From Streptomyces sp. NBC_00775 (GTDB lineage Bacteria; Actinomycetota; Actinomycetes; Streptomycetales; Streptomycetaceae), in assembly GCF_036347135.1 (NCBI RefSeq), contig NZ_CP108938.1, positions 4,588,001 through 4,652,000 on the forward strand: 64,000 nt of DNA, read 5' to 3'. The notes beneath the pieces are model-generated. The model ran no database searches, had not been told where the DNA came from, and was given only the letters and a program-made list of their open reading frames with translations. Below, piece after piece: positions 1 to 8,368 of the stretch (position 1 is the first letter of the stretch; the number at the start of each line of letters is the position of its first letter). The translations under genes were made by a program, and so were the position numbers.

Positions 1-82
1 CCGCACGACTCCATACGCTCAGCGACGTTCAACTCACCTTCCGTAAAAGTCCGTTGACTTCGCGGTCCGATCATCCGTCGTC

Positions 83-111
83 CGTAACCCAAGTGCCGCG
101 ACGCTCGTTGT
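83..111 (+). promoter_or_regulatory. Candidate sigma-BldN promoter of rsbN
   Basis: CGTAAC at 83-88 and CGTTGT at 106-111 are separated by 17 bases. From memory, this resembles the bipartite sequence recognised by the developmental sigma factor BldN (CGTAAC, about 16 bases, CGTTGA), and rsbN of S. coelicolor has its own BldN-dependent promoter. It lies about 130 bases upstream of the rsbN start. The assignment is by motif only. Confidence 0.5.
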
Positions 112-241
112 GCGGGATACAGGCTCCCTGTGGTCACGCCCTGGCCATCGCCGATCACTCGATCGTGTGGATCTGGTCAGGGCGTGCAACCCTCAGGACC
201 CCCTGGGGAGTCGACCGTCATGACGAGAGGAGGTGCCGCCA

Positions 242-1462
242 GTGATCGCGAACGTATCGGCACACCGGCGGGCGAACGCCTTCGCCCTGGCCCTGGAGGA
301 GCAATCCGACCAGGGCACGGCGGCCGAGCAGCCCGATGGATCGGCACCGTCCCAGGCTGCGTCGGAACAGACCGGGCAGGGCCTGCTATTGGCCCTCGCC
401 ACCGGTCTCGGCGAGCTGCCCAAACCGGAGCTGGACCCCGAGGTCAAGATCGTGCAGCGAGCCCAGCTCGTCGCCGCGATGGAGGCCATGCTGCTGGAAG
501 GCACCGCCGCCGGAGGCGAGGGTCCGGACCGTTCGGTGCCGGAGCAACGGTCCCATCGGGCCAAGGGCGCGCACCGGGCGAGCGGGCTGGGGAAACTGCG
601 ACCACGGTCCCGGCTGTCGAAGGGCCTCGCCGCAGGCGGGCTCACCGTCGGCGTGGCCGCGGGAGCCTTCGGCGGCGTGGCCGCCGCCAGCTCCGACGCC
701 CTGCCCGGTGACTCGCTCTACGGGCTCAAGCGAGGCATGGAGGACATCAAGCTGGGCCTGGCCCACGGCGACAGCGACAGGGGTGAGGTCTATCTCGACC
801 AGGCGTCCACACGGCTGAGCGAAGCACGCCGGCTGATGGAGCGCGGCCGTTCGGGCCACCTCGACCACGAGTCGGTGGGCGAGATCCGCCGCGCCCTGTC
901 GGGCATGCAGCACGACGCCTCGGAAGGCCACCGCCTACTGCACGAGGCGTATGAGCGGGACGGCTCGCTGGGCCCCATCCAGGCCCTGTCCGCCTTCTCC
1001 CAGTCGCACCGCGAGGCCTGGGGCGTGCTGCGCGACCGGCTGCCGGTGCAGCTCGGCGACGTCAGTGACCAGGTCTCGTCCGTCTTCGACGCCATAGACG
1101 AAGAGGTCGGCCCGCTGCAGTCGCTGCTCCCGCAGCCACCCTCCCAGCAGGGCACCGGCCGACACCGGGGCGCCAGCGCGGAGTCCACCGGCTCGTCCGG
1201 CACGGACAGTCCGGTACCGAGCGCCACCAACGGCTCCGCCAACGGAAGCCACAGCAGCAGCAACCCCAAGCCCTCCAGCTCGGGCAGCAGCAGCGACGGC
1301 CTGCTCGGCGGCAACACGGGCGGTCTCCTCGACCCGCCCAAGGACAGTGCCAGCACATCCCCGTCCAGCAGCAGCGCGACCAGCGAACCGGACGTCACGC
1401 TGCCGCCCCTCCTGCCCGGCCTGCTGCCCGGCCTGGGCATCAACAGCGAGGACACCAAGTAG
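242..1462 (+). CDS. rsbN: RsbN-like anti-sigma factor, DUF5667 membrane protein
   Basis: Likely membrane anti-sigma factor that holds the developmental sigma factor BldN inactive. The protein is about 406 residues. A cytoplasmic N-terminus (about 1-125, starting MIANVSAHRRANAFALALEE) precedes one hydrophobic segment near 127-150, then a helical extracellular DUF5667 region (LPGDSLYGLKRGMEDIKLGL) and a low-complexity Ser/Pro tail ending in PPLLPGLLPGLGI. GTG at 242 is preferred over GTG at 233 because GAGGAGG lies 8 bases before it. A BldN-type promoter lies upstream, and bldN itself should be just outside the window. The name rests on this context and the family, not on an alignment. Confidence 0.72.
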   Translation: MIANVSAHRRANAFALALEEQSDQGTAAEQPDGSAPSQAASEQTGQGLLLALATGLGELPKPELDPEVKIVQRAQLVAAMEAMLLEGTAAGGEGPDRSVPEQRSHRAKGAHRASGLGKLRPRSRLSKGLAAGGLTVGVAAGAFGGVAAASSDALPGDSLYGLKRGMEDIKLGLAHGDSDRGEVYLDQASTRLSEARRLMERGRSGHLDHESVGEIRRALSGMQHDASEGHRLLHEAYERDGSLGPIQALSAFSQSHREAWGVLRDRLPVQLGDVSDQVSSVFDAIDEEVGPLQSLLPQPPSQQGTGRHRGASAESTGSSGTDSPVPSATNGSANGSHSSSNPKPSSSGSSSDGLLGGNTGGLLDPPKDSASTSPSSSSATSEPDVTLPPLLPGLLPGLGINSEDTK

Positions 1463-1500
1463 AGGACAGCGAGTAGAGGACAGCGAGTAAGAGACCCGCA

Positions 1501-1548
1501 TACGCGTCTGGGGGCGCCCTTCTCAGGAAGGGCGCCCCCAGACGCGTA
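1501..1548. terminator. Perfect 22-bp hairpin between convergent genes
   Basis: Arms 1501-1522 and 1527-1548 are perfect inverted repeats of 22 bp around a TCAG loop. It lies between the ends of rsbN and the acyltransferase gene, so it can act as a bidirectional terminator. There is no T run, as is usual in Streptomyces. Confidence 0.85.
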
Positions 1549-1608
1549 CCGGCATAGGACTCATACAGGCTGCCCAAGACTCATACAGGCTGCCGGAGCA
1601 AGCGACCT

Positions 1609-2658
1609 CTAGAAGAACACCGACCTGCGCTGCACCAGCAGCTTGTACAGCGTGTGCTGGATCTGCTCTCTGACCTGGTCCGTCAGGTTGAACATCAGCA
1701 TCGGGTCCTCGGCGGCCTCCGGCGGATAGCCGTCCGTACGGATCGGCTCGCCGAACTGGATCGTCCACTTGGTGGGAAGGGGGATCGCGCCCAGCGGGCC
1801 CAGCCACGGGAAGGTCGGCGTGATCGGGAAGTACGGGAAGCCCAGCAGCCGCGCGAAGGTCTTCGCGTTGCCGATCATCGGATAGATCTCCTCCGCGCCG
1901 ACGATCGAGCACGGGATGATCGGGGTCCCCTGGCGCAGGGCCGTGGAGACGAAACCGCCGCGGCCGAAGCGCTGGAGCTTGTAGCGCTCGCTGAACGGCT
2001 TGCCGATGCCCTTGAAGCCCTCCGGCATCACGCCGACCAGTTCGCCCCGCTCCAGGAGCCGTTCGGCGTCCTCTGCGCAGGCGAGGGTGTGACCGGCCTT
2101 GCGGGCCAGCTCGTTGACGACCGGCAGCATGAAGACCAGGTCGGCCGCGAGGAGGCGCAGATGGCGGTTCGCGGGGTGGTTGTCGTGCACGGCGACCTGC
2201 ATCATCAGGCCGTCCAGCGGGAGGGTGCCCGAGTGGTTGGCGACGATCAGGGCGCCGCCCTCCGACGGGATGTTCTCGATGCCCTTCACCTCGACCCGGA
2301 AGTACTTCTCGTACAGCGGGCGGATCAGGGACATCAGGACCTGGTCGGTGAGCTCGGCGTCGTACCCGAAGTCGTCGATCTCGTAGTCGCCCGTGAGCCG
2401 GCGGCGCAGGAAGGCCAGGCCACCGGCGATACGCCGTTCCAGGCCGCTGCCCTCCTGCGGCTGCCGGGGCAGCTGTTCCTCACGCGTCACAGGAACATCA
2501 TCCTGCGCCGGGAGCCGCCCGGGCAGGGGCTGTACCTCACGTACCACCACGGGCTCGCCCTTGCGCCGGCTCCCCGCGCTCCGGCGCCGCGGCGGCCGTT
2601 GTACGGCGCTTCCGCGGGACCGGTCGTCGTCGAACGGAATGACCTTGGCATCCGCCAT
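1609..2658 (-). CDS. Lysophospholipid acyltransferase-like protein
   Basis: A 349-residue protein of the glycerolipid acyltransferase superfamily, which transfers acyl groups to lysophospholipid or related acceptors. The core has the acyltransferase signature ANHSGTLPLDG with the conserved His and Asp, followed by VGVMPEGFKGIG and GTPIIPCSIVGAEE blocks. The spacing of His to Asp resembles the MGAT-like branch more than classical PlsC (HX4D). The first 100 residues are basic and low in complexity. ATG at 2658 is preceded by GAGGAG 10 bases upstream. It follows the epimerase gene by 14 bases, so the two are probably one operon. The substrate is not known. Confidence 0.78.
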   Translation of the reverse strand: MADAKVIPFDDDRSRGSAVQRPPRRRSAGSRRKGEPVVVREVQPLPGRLPAQDDVPVTREEQLPRQPQEGSGLERRIAGGLAFLRRRLTGDYEIDDFGYDAELTDQVLMSLIRPLYEKYFRVEVKGIENIPSEGGALIVANHSGTLPLDGLMMQVAVHDNHPANRHLRLLAADLVFMLPVVNELARKAGHTLACAEDAERLLERGELVGVMPEGFKGIGKPFSERYKLQRFGRGGFVSTALRQGTPIIPCSIVGAEEIYPMIGNAKTFARLLGFPYFPITPTFPWLGPLGAIPLPTKWTIQFGEPIRTDGYPPEAAEDPMLMFNLTDQVREQIQHTLYKLLVQRRSVFF

Positions 2659-2672
2659 CGTTGATGCGCTCC

Positions 2673-3734
2673 TCAGTTGGCGCTCTGCGTCGGGGGGTGG
2701 CCGCCGCCCAGCAGGGGCAGCGCGGCGATCCGGTCGACGGCCCCCGCAAGGGCCTCGGGGGGCAGGAGTCCGGGGCCCCGGCTTCGGGCGAAGTCCGCGA
2801 AGGTCTCCGCCGTCGTGTACTTGGGCTTGTATCCCAGCGTTTCGCGCATCTGGTTCGTCGATACGACCCTGCCGTGCGTGAGCAGCCGCAGTTGCTCCGG
2901 CGAGAAGTCCGTGACGCCCAGCGTACGCACCGCCGTGCCCGCCCAGGTGAGCGCGGGCAGCAGCAGCGGCACGGTGGGGCGGCCGAGGCGCCGCGCGCAC
3001 TGGGAGAGCAGCAGGACGCCGTCTCCGGCGATGTTGAACGTGCCGCTGTTGAGCGTCCCGCGCTCCGGGTCGTGCGAGGCGAGCCGCAGCACCTCGATGA
3101 CGTCGTCCTCGTGCGCGAACTGCAGCCGCGGGTCGTAGCCGAACACGGTGGGCAGCACGGGCAGCGAGAAGTACGAGGCGAGCGGCGAGTCCGCGCTCGG
3201 GCCGAGGATGTTCGCGAACCGCAGCACACACACGGCGACATCGGGCCGCCGGCGCGCGAACCCTCGTACGTACCCCTCGACCTCGACCGTGTCCTTCGCG
3301 AAGCCGCCGCTGGGCAGCGACTTGGGCGGGGTGGTCTCGGTGAAGACGGCGGGGTCACGGGGCGCGGACCCATAGACGTTCGTACTGGACTTCACGACGA
3401 GCCGCTTGACGGTCGGGGACTTCTGGCAGGCACCCAGGAGCTGCATGGTGCCGATGACGTTGGTCTCCTTGACCATGGTCCGGCTGCCGGAGCCCAGGGC
3501 GGTGCCCGTCACGTCCATGTGCACGACCGTGTCGACGGAGTGCTCGGCGAGCACCCGCGCGATGGTGGGCTGCCGGATGTCGGCCTGCACGAAGTCGGCG
3601 CCGCCCAGATGGTGCTCGGGCGGGACCGCGTCCACGGCGATCACCCGGTCCACTTGCGGGTCACGCTGGATCCGTCGTACGAACCGGCCCCCCAGCTGTC
3701 GGGCCACTCCGGTCACGAGCACGACCTTCCCCAA
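2673..3734 (-). CDS. NAD-dependent epimerase/dehydratase (extended SDR)
   Basis: A 353-residue extended short-chain dehydrogenase. The N-terminal Rossmann motif is GKVVLVTGVARQLGG, followed by the acidic strand end (VIAVDAV) and a VVHMDVTGT segment. The central SSTNVYG supplies part of the usual active site, but the Tyr of a classical YXXXK is not obvious. The start is taken as TTG at 3734, which has GGAAGGAAGG 8 bases upstream and puts the Rossmann motif at residue 2. A longer reading from 3848 would add an unlike basic tail. It is the first gene of a pair with the acyltransferase, hinting at a joint envelope-lipid role. Confidence 0.75.
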   Translation of the reverse strand: MGKVVLVTGVARQLGGRFVRRIQRDPQVDRVIAVDAVPPEHHLGGADFVQADIRQPTIARVLAEHSVDTVVHMDVTGTALGSGSRTMVKETNVIGTMQLLGACQKSPTVKRLVVKSSTNVYGSAPRDPAVFTETTPPKSLPSGGFAKDTVEVEGYVRGFARRRPDVAVCVLRFANILGPSADSPLASYFSLPVLPTVFGYDPRLQFAHEDDVIEVLRLASHDPERGTLNSGTFNIAGDGVLLLSQCARRLGRPTVPLLLPALTWAGTAVRTLGVTDFSPEQLRLLTHGRVVSTNQMRETLGYKPKYTTAETFADFARSRGPGLLPPEALAGAVDRIAALPLLGGGHPPTQSAN

Positions 3735-3932
3735 GATCAGCGCCTTCCTTCCAGAAATGGACGTAGCTCTGCTCGTACCCTGCCGCGTTCCCCGTGTGCC
3801 GCCCAACTTAGCGGGTTGATGTTGCGCTGTGATGACCGCCCGATGCACGAAGTGACGACAGCCACAGACGTACGATCAGACCAAGCCATTCGGCCTACAG
3901 GCGTACGCACACCTTTGTGTGGCCGGATATGA

Positions 3933-3966
3933 CTGTGGCCCCCCACCAGCCGGTGGGGGGCCACAG
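3933..3966 (-). terminator. 15-bp GC-rich hairpin downstream of the bS22-like gene
   Basis: Arms 3933-3947 and 3952-3966 are perfectly complementary around an AGCC loop, 21 bases past the stop codon of the small ribosomal protein gene. Confidence 0.8.
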
Positions 3967-3987
3967 TACGCGCAGTTGCGGCGCCGC

Positions 3988-4086
3988 TTACTTCTTGTTG
4001 CGACGCTGAACGCGAGTGCGCTTGAGCAGCTTGCGGTGCTTCTTCTTCGCCATCCGCTTGCGCCGCTTCTTGATAACAGAGCCCAC
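3988..4086 (-). CDS. Small ribosomal subunit protein bS22-like (AURKAIP1/COX24 domain)
   Basis: A 32-residue, extremely basic peptide ([20 protein letters not shown], then [11 protein letters not shown]). Starting from GTG at 4086, it matches from memory the actinobacterial AURKAIP1/COX24-domain protein, known in mycobacterial ribosomes as bS22 of the small subunit. It has its own strong terminator downstream. The HTH gene lies 152 bases upstream on the same strand. It is easily missed because it is so short. Confidence comes from the near-full-length match to the family pattern. Confidence 0.85.
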   Translation of the reverse strand: MGSVIKKRRKRMAKKKHRKLLKRTRVQRRNKK

Positions 4087-4238
4087 GACTACCCTCGCTC
4101 ACTTCTCTTTACTCGGTGCTGGGCTGCATGGGCCCACACGACCTATGAGGGGCCAGCCTACCCGTCCGAGCGCCGAGGTCGTAATCGAGGGTCAATCGAG
4201 GAGTACCGGGAGATCTTGGACGGTCTCCCGAAACGCCG

Positions 4239-4451
4239 TCAGGCTGTCTCCACCCCCACATAGCTCTCGCGGAGGTACTCGTGAACCGCTTGCTCCGGCA
4301 CCCGGAAGGACCTCCCCACCCGGATCGCCGGCAGATGACCGCTGTGCACCAAGCGGTACACGGTCATCTTCGACACTCGCATCACCGAGGCGACTTCCGC
4401 CACGGTAAGGAACTGAACCTCGTTCAGAGGCCTCTCGCCAGCTGCAGCCAT
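4239..4451 (-). CDS. Excisionase/MerR-type helix-turn-helix DNA-binding protein
   Basis: A 70-residue protein made almost entirely of one winged-helix domain of the excisionase/BldC type. Residues from FLTVAEVASVMRVSKMTVYR form the HTH, and IRVGRSFRVPEQAVHEYL forms the wing and last helix. ATG at 4451 gives the compact family length. An upstream extension to 4532 would be unlike the family and has no better ribosome site. It is a small transcription factor rather than a phage excisionase, because no integrase is nearby. Confidence 0.8.
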   Translation of the reverse strand: MAAAGERPLNEVQFLTVAEVASVMRVSKMTVYRLVHSGHLPAIRVGRSFRVPEQAVHEYLRESYVGVETA

Positions 4452-4580
4452 GACACACCTGAACCTTCCGCACTCGACGGCCACCGGCTTCCCCTTCCGG
4501 TGACTCTTCGTCGTTGCGTGCTCACTCCCCAATGTAGGGGCGGGTGATGCGAGTGGGGAAGAGGGGATGGCATCGGCCGC

Positions 4581-5396
4581 CTACTGTGACAGACACGCTC
4601 GATTGAGTACATAGCGAGTAAGCGGTCGGTAGTAATCAGACCGCACAGCGTCATCAAGCGGAACGACGACGGACACCCGCCCCTCTGCCTCTCCGACGAA
4701 GAGCGCAGGATCGTCCGTATCGGCCAGCCCCATCGCCTCAAACCCCAGCTGACCTGCTCCGCAGACCCATCCGTGGTCTCCGATGACCAGCTCCGGGAGC
4801 GGCCCGCCGGACTCCGCGGCGGCGGCCAGAGCGGTCCGAACCGGGAGGGGTGAGTGGGTGTGCGCGCCGGTCGCACTACCGGTGGGCTGCACGCCGGGTT
4901 CGCGCACCAGCGCGACACCTTGTACGTAGTCAAGGTTGTACGTGCGTAGACCGAACCGGGTCGTTATGTCGACACAGCTACCCCTCGCGGGGGTGAGGAC
5001 GGTACACCCCGCCGCCGACAGGGCGTCCGCGAGGGCGGCGTAGAAACCGATCAGTCGGTGTGGGTGGCCGGTGCCGAGGAGCACAGAGTCACGGTTGCGG
5101 GCCGCCGCTCCGATCCGTTCCGCGAAGGCGTCGAGAGCCGCCAGGGTCCGCTCAGGGTCGATCACATCATGCCCACTCGTGTGCATCGGATCGGCCGAAA
5201 CGCCGCACTTGTCGGCCATCAACTCGATCAAGTCCCGCTGCTGCCAGGTCCATTCGGGATCGAGCCCGAGCAGCACACGTGGATCGCGGGCAGCGAACAG
5301 CCGATAACTGCGCAGACTCTCCTCGCGCGAGGTGGCCACGGGCCCGGCCAACCGGGCGGCCAACAGGTGTGCACGCAATGCTCCGGTGCTCAACAC
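4581..5396 (-). CDS. Conserved actinobacterial phosphatase-like protein
   Basis: A 271-residue soluble protein. Homologues in Streptomyces are, from memory, annotated simply as phosphatase. Recognisable blocks are LLGTGHPHRLIGFYAALADA, a nucleotide- or phosphate-loop-like stretch, and ELVIGDHGWVCGAGQLGFEA near the C-terminus, with conserved Asp/His residues that could bind metal. There are no membrane segments or signal peptide. The GTG start at 5396 has no clear ribosome site and lies directly beside a palindrome (5397-5411). The enzymatic activity is unproven. Confidence 0.6.
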   Translation of the reverse strand: MLSTGALRAHLLAARLAGPVATSREESLRSYRLFAARDPRVLLGLDPEWTWQQRDLIELMADKCGVSADPMHTSGHDVIDPERTLAALDAFAERIGAAARNRDSVLLGTGHPHRLIGFYAALADALSAAGCTVLTPARGSCVDITTRFGLRTYNLDYVQGVALVREPGVQPTGSATGAHTHSPLPVRTALAAAAESGGPLPELVIGDHGWVCGAGQLGFEAMGLADTDDPALFVGEAEGRVSVVVPLDDAVRSDYYRPLTRYVLNRACLSQ

Positions 5397-5503
5397 GTCA
5401 GCGATGCTGACGCATTTGCCGGGTGTTCACCCTGAAAATCCCGAAAAGGCCGCACAGTTGGCGTAGTGGGTGCGGGTGGGTGTGCTGTGCGGCGTTGGGG
5501 GTC

Positions 5504-5616
5504 GGGGCCGTGCCGGTACGTCCAGCCCGTCGCCGGTGGGCATTACTGCTTGCTGCCACAGCATGAACTTGCCCATAACCCCGTATGCGACGGGCTGGAC
5601 GTACCGACACGGCCCC
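5504..5616 (-). repeat. Long inverted repeat with 30-bp arms, possible structured RNA
   Basis: Arms 5504-5533 and 5587-5616 are inverted repeats matching at 29 of 30 positions, with a 53-base loop that can itself pair (GGGCA and TGCCC). The single difference gives a G-U pair in minus-strand RNA but a C-A mismatch in plus-strand RNA, which favours a minus-strand transcript, co-directional with the flanking genes. No protein is apparent. It could be a small RNA, a processing or attenuation structure, or a relic of a mobile element. Confidence 0.6.
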
Positions 5617-5700
5617 TTCGGCGCGTCGCCGACTGCGGGTGCGTCGTTGTACCTGGTCGGGGTGGGCGGTGCCGTGCGTCGAACGGTTCCGGGGGGTGTT

Positions 5701-5846
5701 TTTAGGGGCGCGGGGAACTGCGCGGCCAGCCCCCACCGGCCTGCACGCATCGGTCAGGGGCGCGGGGAACGGCGCAATCCTTAGGGGGGTCTGGGGGCGC
5801 AGCCCCCAGGAACGGGATGGGACGGGTAGGGGCGGCGGGGGCGAAA
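5701..5846. repeat. Composite intergenic repeat, copy 1
   Basis: Contains two versions of the GGGGCGCGGGGAACTGCGC core, then a GTCTGGGGGCGCAGCCCCCA hairpin module and the GGGACGGGTAGGGGCGGCGG module. The same modules recur near 22.4, 29.6, 37.5, 43.3 and 57.2 kb. It lies directly downstream of acuC. The rest of the 5397-5851 gap holds only the 5504-5616 inverted repeat. Confidence 0.8.
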
Positions 5847-5851
5847 ACCCC

Positions 5852-7024
5852 CTACGCCAACAGCCCCCGTAGTGGAAACACGGCCCGCCGCGTAGCCAAC
5901 ACCGCCTGGTCGAGCCGGTCCGCGGGGTCGTACCCGGACTCCCACCCCTTCCAGGACACAGGCCACCGCCCATCAGTCATCCGCACCGGCGCCAACTGCC
6001 GCGTACGAGCAAACACATCCTGCCGCCACCCGTCAGGAATCACCGTCTCGGGCTCAATGGGCCGCCCCGCCGCAATGGCCACGAGATGCGTCCACGACCG
6101 CGGCACGACGTCCACCACCGCGTACCCACCCCCACCCAGCGCGACCCACCGCCCGTCGGCGTACTCGTGCGCCAGGTCGTGACAAGCGACCTGCACAGCC
6201 CGCTGCGCGTCGAGCGACACGGCGAGATGCGCCAGCGGATCCTCGAAGTGGGTGTCGGCCCCGTGCTGGGTGACCAGCACCTGCGGCCGGAAGTCGGCGA
6301 TGAGCTCGGGCACCACGGAGTGGAAGGCCCGCAGCCACCCCGCGTCCCCCGTCCCCGCCGGCAGGGCGACATTGACGGCGGAGCCCTCGGCCGAGTCGGC
6401 GCCCGTCTCCTCCGGCCATCCCGTCTGCGGGAACAGCGTCCGCGGATGCTCGTGCAGCGAGATCGTCAGGACCCGCGGATCCTCCCAGAACGCCGCCTGG
6501 ACCCCGTCTCCGTGGTGGACGTCCACATCCACATACGCGACCCGCTCGGCCCCCAGCTCCAGCAGCCGCGCAATCGCCAGCGAGGCATCGTTGTAGATGC
6601 AGAACCCGGAGGCCCCGCCCGGCATCGCGTGGTGCAGCCCGCCCGCGAAGTTCACGGCGTGCAGCGCGTCCCCGTGCCACACCGCCTCGGCGGCGCCGAC
6701 CGACTGCCCGGCGATCATCGCGGACACCTCGTGCATCCCGGCGAAGGCGGGATCGTCCATGGTCCCGAGCCCGTACGAGGTGTCGGCAGCTTCAGGATCC
6801 ACGGAGGCGGCCTTGACCGCCTCGACATAGTCCTCACGGTGCACCAGCCGAAGCGTCGACTCCCCGGCGGGCTTCGCCGAGACCACGTCGACCTCACGGT
6901 CGAGCCCGAAGGCGTCGACGAGCTTCTTCGTCAACGCCAGCCGGACCGGATCCATCGGGTGATCCGGACCGAAGTCATAGCCCGTTACTGCCTCGTCCCA
7001 CATCAGCTGTGCGCGGCCGCTCAT
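5852..7024 (-). CDS. acuC: Acetoin utilisation protein AcuC (class I histone deacetylase family)
   Basis: A 390-residue zinc-dependent deacetylase of the arginase/HDAC fold. In other bacteria AcuC removes acetyl groups from lysines of enzymes such as acetyl-CoA synthetase. Visible signatures are GGLHHAMPGGASGFCIYNDA (active-site HH pair), VAYVDVDVHHGDGVQ (metal-binding Asp/His), SLHEHPRTLFPQTG and ALGGGGYAV. The start is ATG at 7024. It overlaps the 3' end of the upstream transporter gene by 50 bases, so the two are probably cotranscribed and translationally linked. Confidence 0.9.
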   Translation of the reverse strand: MSGRAQLMWDEAVTGYDFGPDHPMDPVRLALTKKLVDAFGLDREVDVVSAKPAGESTLRLVHREDYVEAVKAASVDPEAADTSYGLGTMDDPAFAGMHEVSAMIAGQSVGAAEAVWHGDALHAVNFAGGLHHAMPGGASGFCIYNDASLAIARLLELGAERVAYVDVDVHHGDGVQAAFWEDPRVLTISLHEHPRTLFPQTGWPEETGADSAEGSAVNVALPAGTGDAGWLRAFHSVVPELIADFRPQVLVTQHGADTHFEDPLAHLAVSLDAQRAVQVACHDLAHEYADGRWVALGGGGYAVVDVVPRSWTHLVAIAAGRPIEPETVIPDGWRQDVFARTRQLAPVRMTDGRWPVSWKGWESGYDPADRLDQAVLATRRAVFPLRGLLA

Positions 7025-8186
7025 GCACGTCACCGTATCGGTCCGGTTCAGCAGCGAACGACCGGGCATACCCCAAGGTCACCAGGACCAGAACCATCGG
7101 TACGAGCATGGCGCCGCGGTAGCTCCAGGCATCCCCCAGCGCCCCCACCAGCGGCGAACCGATCAAGAACCCGACGTAGTTGAAGATATTCAGCCGCGCG
7201 ATCGCCGTGTCGGACGAACCCGGGAACAGCCGCCCCGCCGCCGCGAAGGTCTGCGGCACGATCACACACAGCCCGAGGCCCAGCAGCGTGAACCCGAGCA
7301 TCCCCACCCACGCCCCGGGCGCCACCGCCACCACCGCGAACCCGAGCGCCGCGACGACCGCCCCCAGCCGTACGACGGCCACCGCCCCGAACCGCCGCAC
7401 CCCGAAGTCTCCGGCAGCCCGCCCCACCAGGGTCATCACCATGTAGACGTTGTACGGAACGGTCGCCAGCTGCTCCGAACTGCCCAGCACGTCCTGCAGA
7501 TACTTCGCGCTCCAGTTGGAGACGGTCGAGTCCCCGATGTACGCGAACGTCATCACCAGACAGAGCGGCAGCAGCAGCTTGAAGACGAGAGGCCCGGCCT
7601 CGGCCGCATCGCGCTGTTCGTCGGGGGTGCCCCCGTCGACGTACCACCGACTCCCGACGAACGCCGCCGGCAACAGCACCAGCACGACGGGCAGGTATGA
7701 CGTGAACAGCGCGAGGTGCCAGTGCGCGCCCGCCCACGCGAGGGAGGCGCCCACGATCCCGCCGAGGCTGTACGCCGCGTGGAAGCCGAGCATGATGCTG
7801 CGCCCGTACGTCCGTTGCAGGCTCACCCCGAGCATGTTCATCGAGGCGTCGAGCGCGCCGACCGCGAGCCCGAAGACGCCGAGGGCGACCGCCAGTTCGA
7901 CCAGCTGGTCCCCCGCCCCGACCCCGAGCAGCGCCAGCAGCACGACGGGCTGGGACCAGCGCAGCAGCACGCTGGGCCGTATTCGCTTGACCAGGTGCTC
8001 GGTCGTCACGCTCCCGACCCCGGCGAGGATCGGCACGGCGGCCAGGAACGCCGGCAGCAGCGCGTCGGAGACCCCGTACCGGTCCTGGATGGCCGGAATG
8101 CGCGTCACGAGCAGCGCGAAGGTGGCGCCCTGAGCAAAGAAGCTGAACGCCAAAGAGGCCCTACCGCGCCGCAGCACATCTGTCAT
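6975..8186 (-). CDS. Major facilitator superfamily transporter
   Basis: A 403-residue membrane protein with about 12 hydrophobic segments, beginning LAFSFFAQGATFALLVTRIP. A charged loop (VTTEHLVKRIRPSVLLRW) follows the second to third helix, as in MFS transporters. The second half contains GRAAGDFGVRRFG, the duplicated loop motif. ATG at 8186 leaves only a short N-terminus before helix 1. It overlaps acuC downstream by 50 bases. The substrate cannot be read from the sequence. The fold resembles sugar- or drug-transport branches. Confidence 0.8.
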   Translation of the reverse strand: MTDVLRRGRASLAFSFFAQGATFALLVTRIPAIQDRYGVSDALLPAFLAAVPILAGVGSVTTEHLVKRIRPSVLLRWSQPVVLLALLGVGAGDQLVELAVALGVFGLAVGALDASMNMLGVSLQRTYGRSIMLGFHAAYSLGGIVGASLAWAGAHWHLALFTSYLPVVLVLLPAAFVGSRWYVDGGTPDEQRDAAEAGPLVFKLLLPLCLVMTFAYIGDSTVSNWSAKYLQDVLGSSEQLATVPYNVYMVMTLVGRAAGDFGVRRFGAVAVVRLGAVVAALGFAVVAVAPGAWVGMLGFTLLGLGLCVIVPQTFAAAGRLFPGSSDTAIARLNIFNYVGFLIGSPLVGALGDAWSYRGAMLVPMVLVLVTLGYARSFAAEPDRYGDVHERPRTADVGRGSNGL

Positions 8187-8368
8187 GGCGGCGAGCGTAG
8201 GGCCCCGGCTTACCCGTGGGTAGATCAAGCCGAAGATGAATTTCTCTCAGCTCTGCGGTTGATCGGTGTGGCTGGACTGCGGATTGGCCGCGGATTGGCC
8301 GCGGAGGGACTGCCGTTGCACTGCGGCGGCACTGCGGAGGGGCGGTGGCCGGCTCAGTGGCTGGACTC

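Noticed and set aside
1609..3231. A 540-codon reading of the acyltransferase gene
   Set aside because: The first 190 codons overlap the epimerase gene in another frame. ATG at 2658 with a good ribosome site gives the family length.
4239..4451. Phage excisionase
   Set aside because: The fold matches, but there is no integrase, attachment site or other phage gene nearby. It is a conserved chromosomal regulator.
5427..5973. Overlapping open frames in the 5.4-5.97 kb gap
   Set aside because: They run through repeat modules, are Arg/Gly/Pro-rich in every frame, and begin without ribosome sites.
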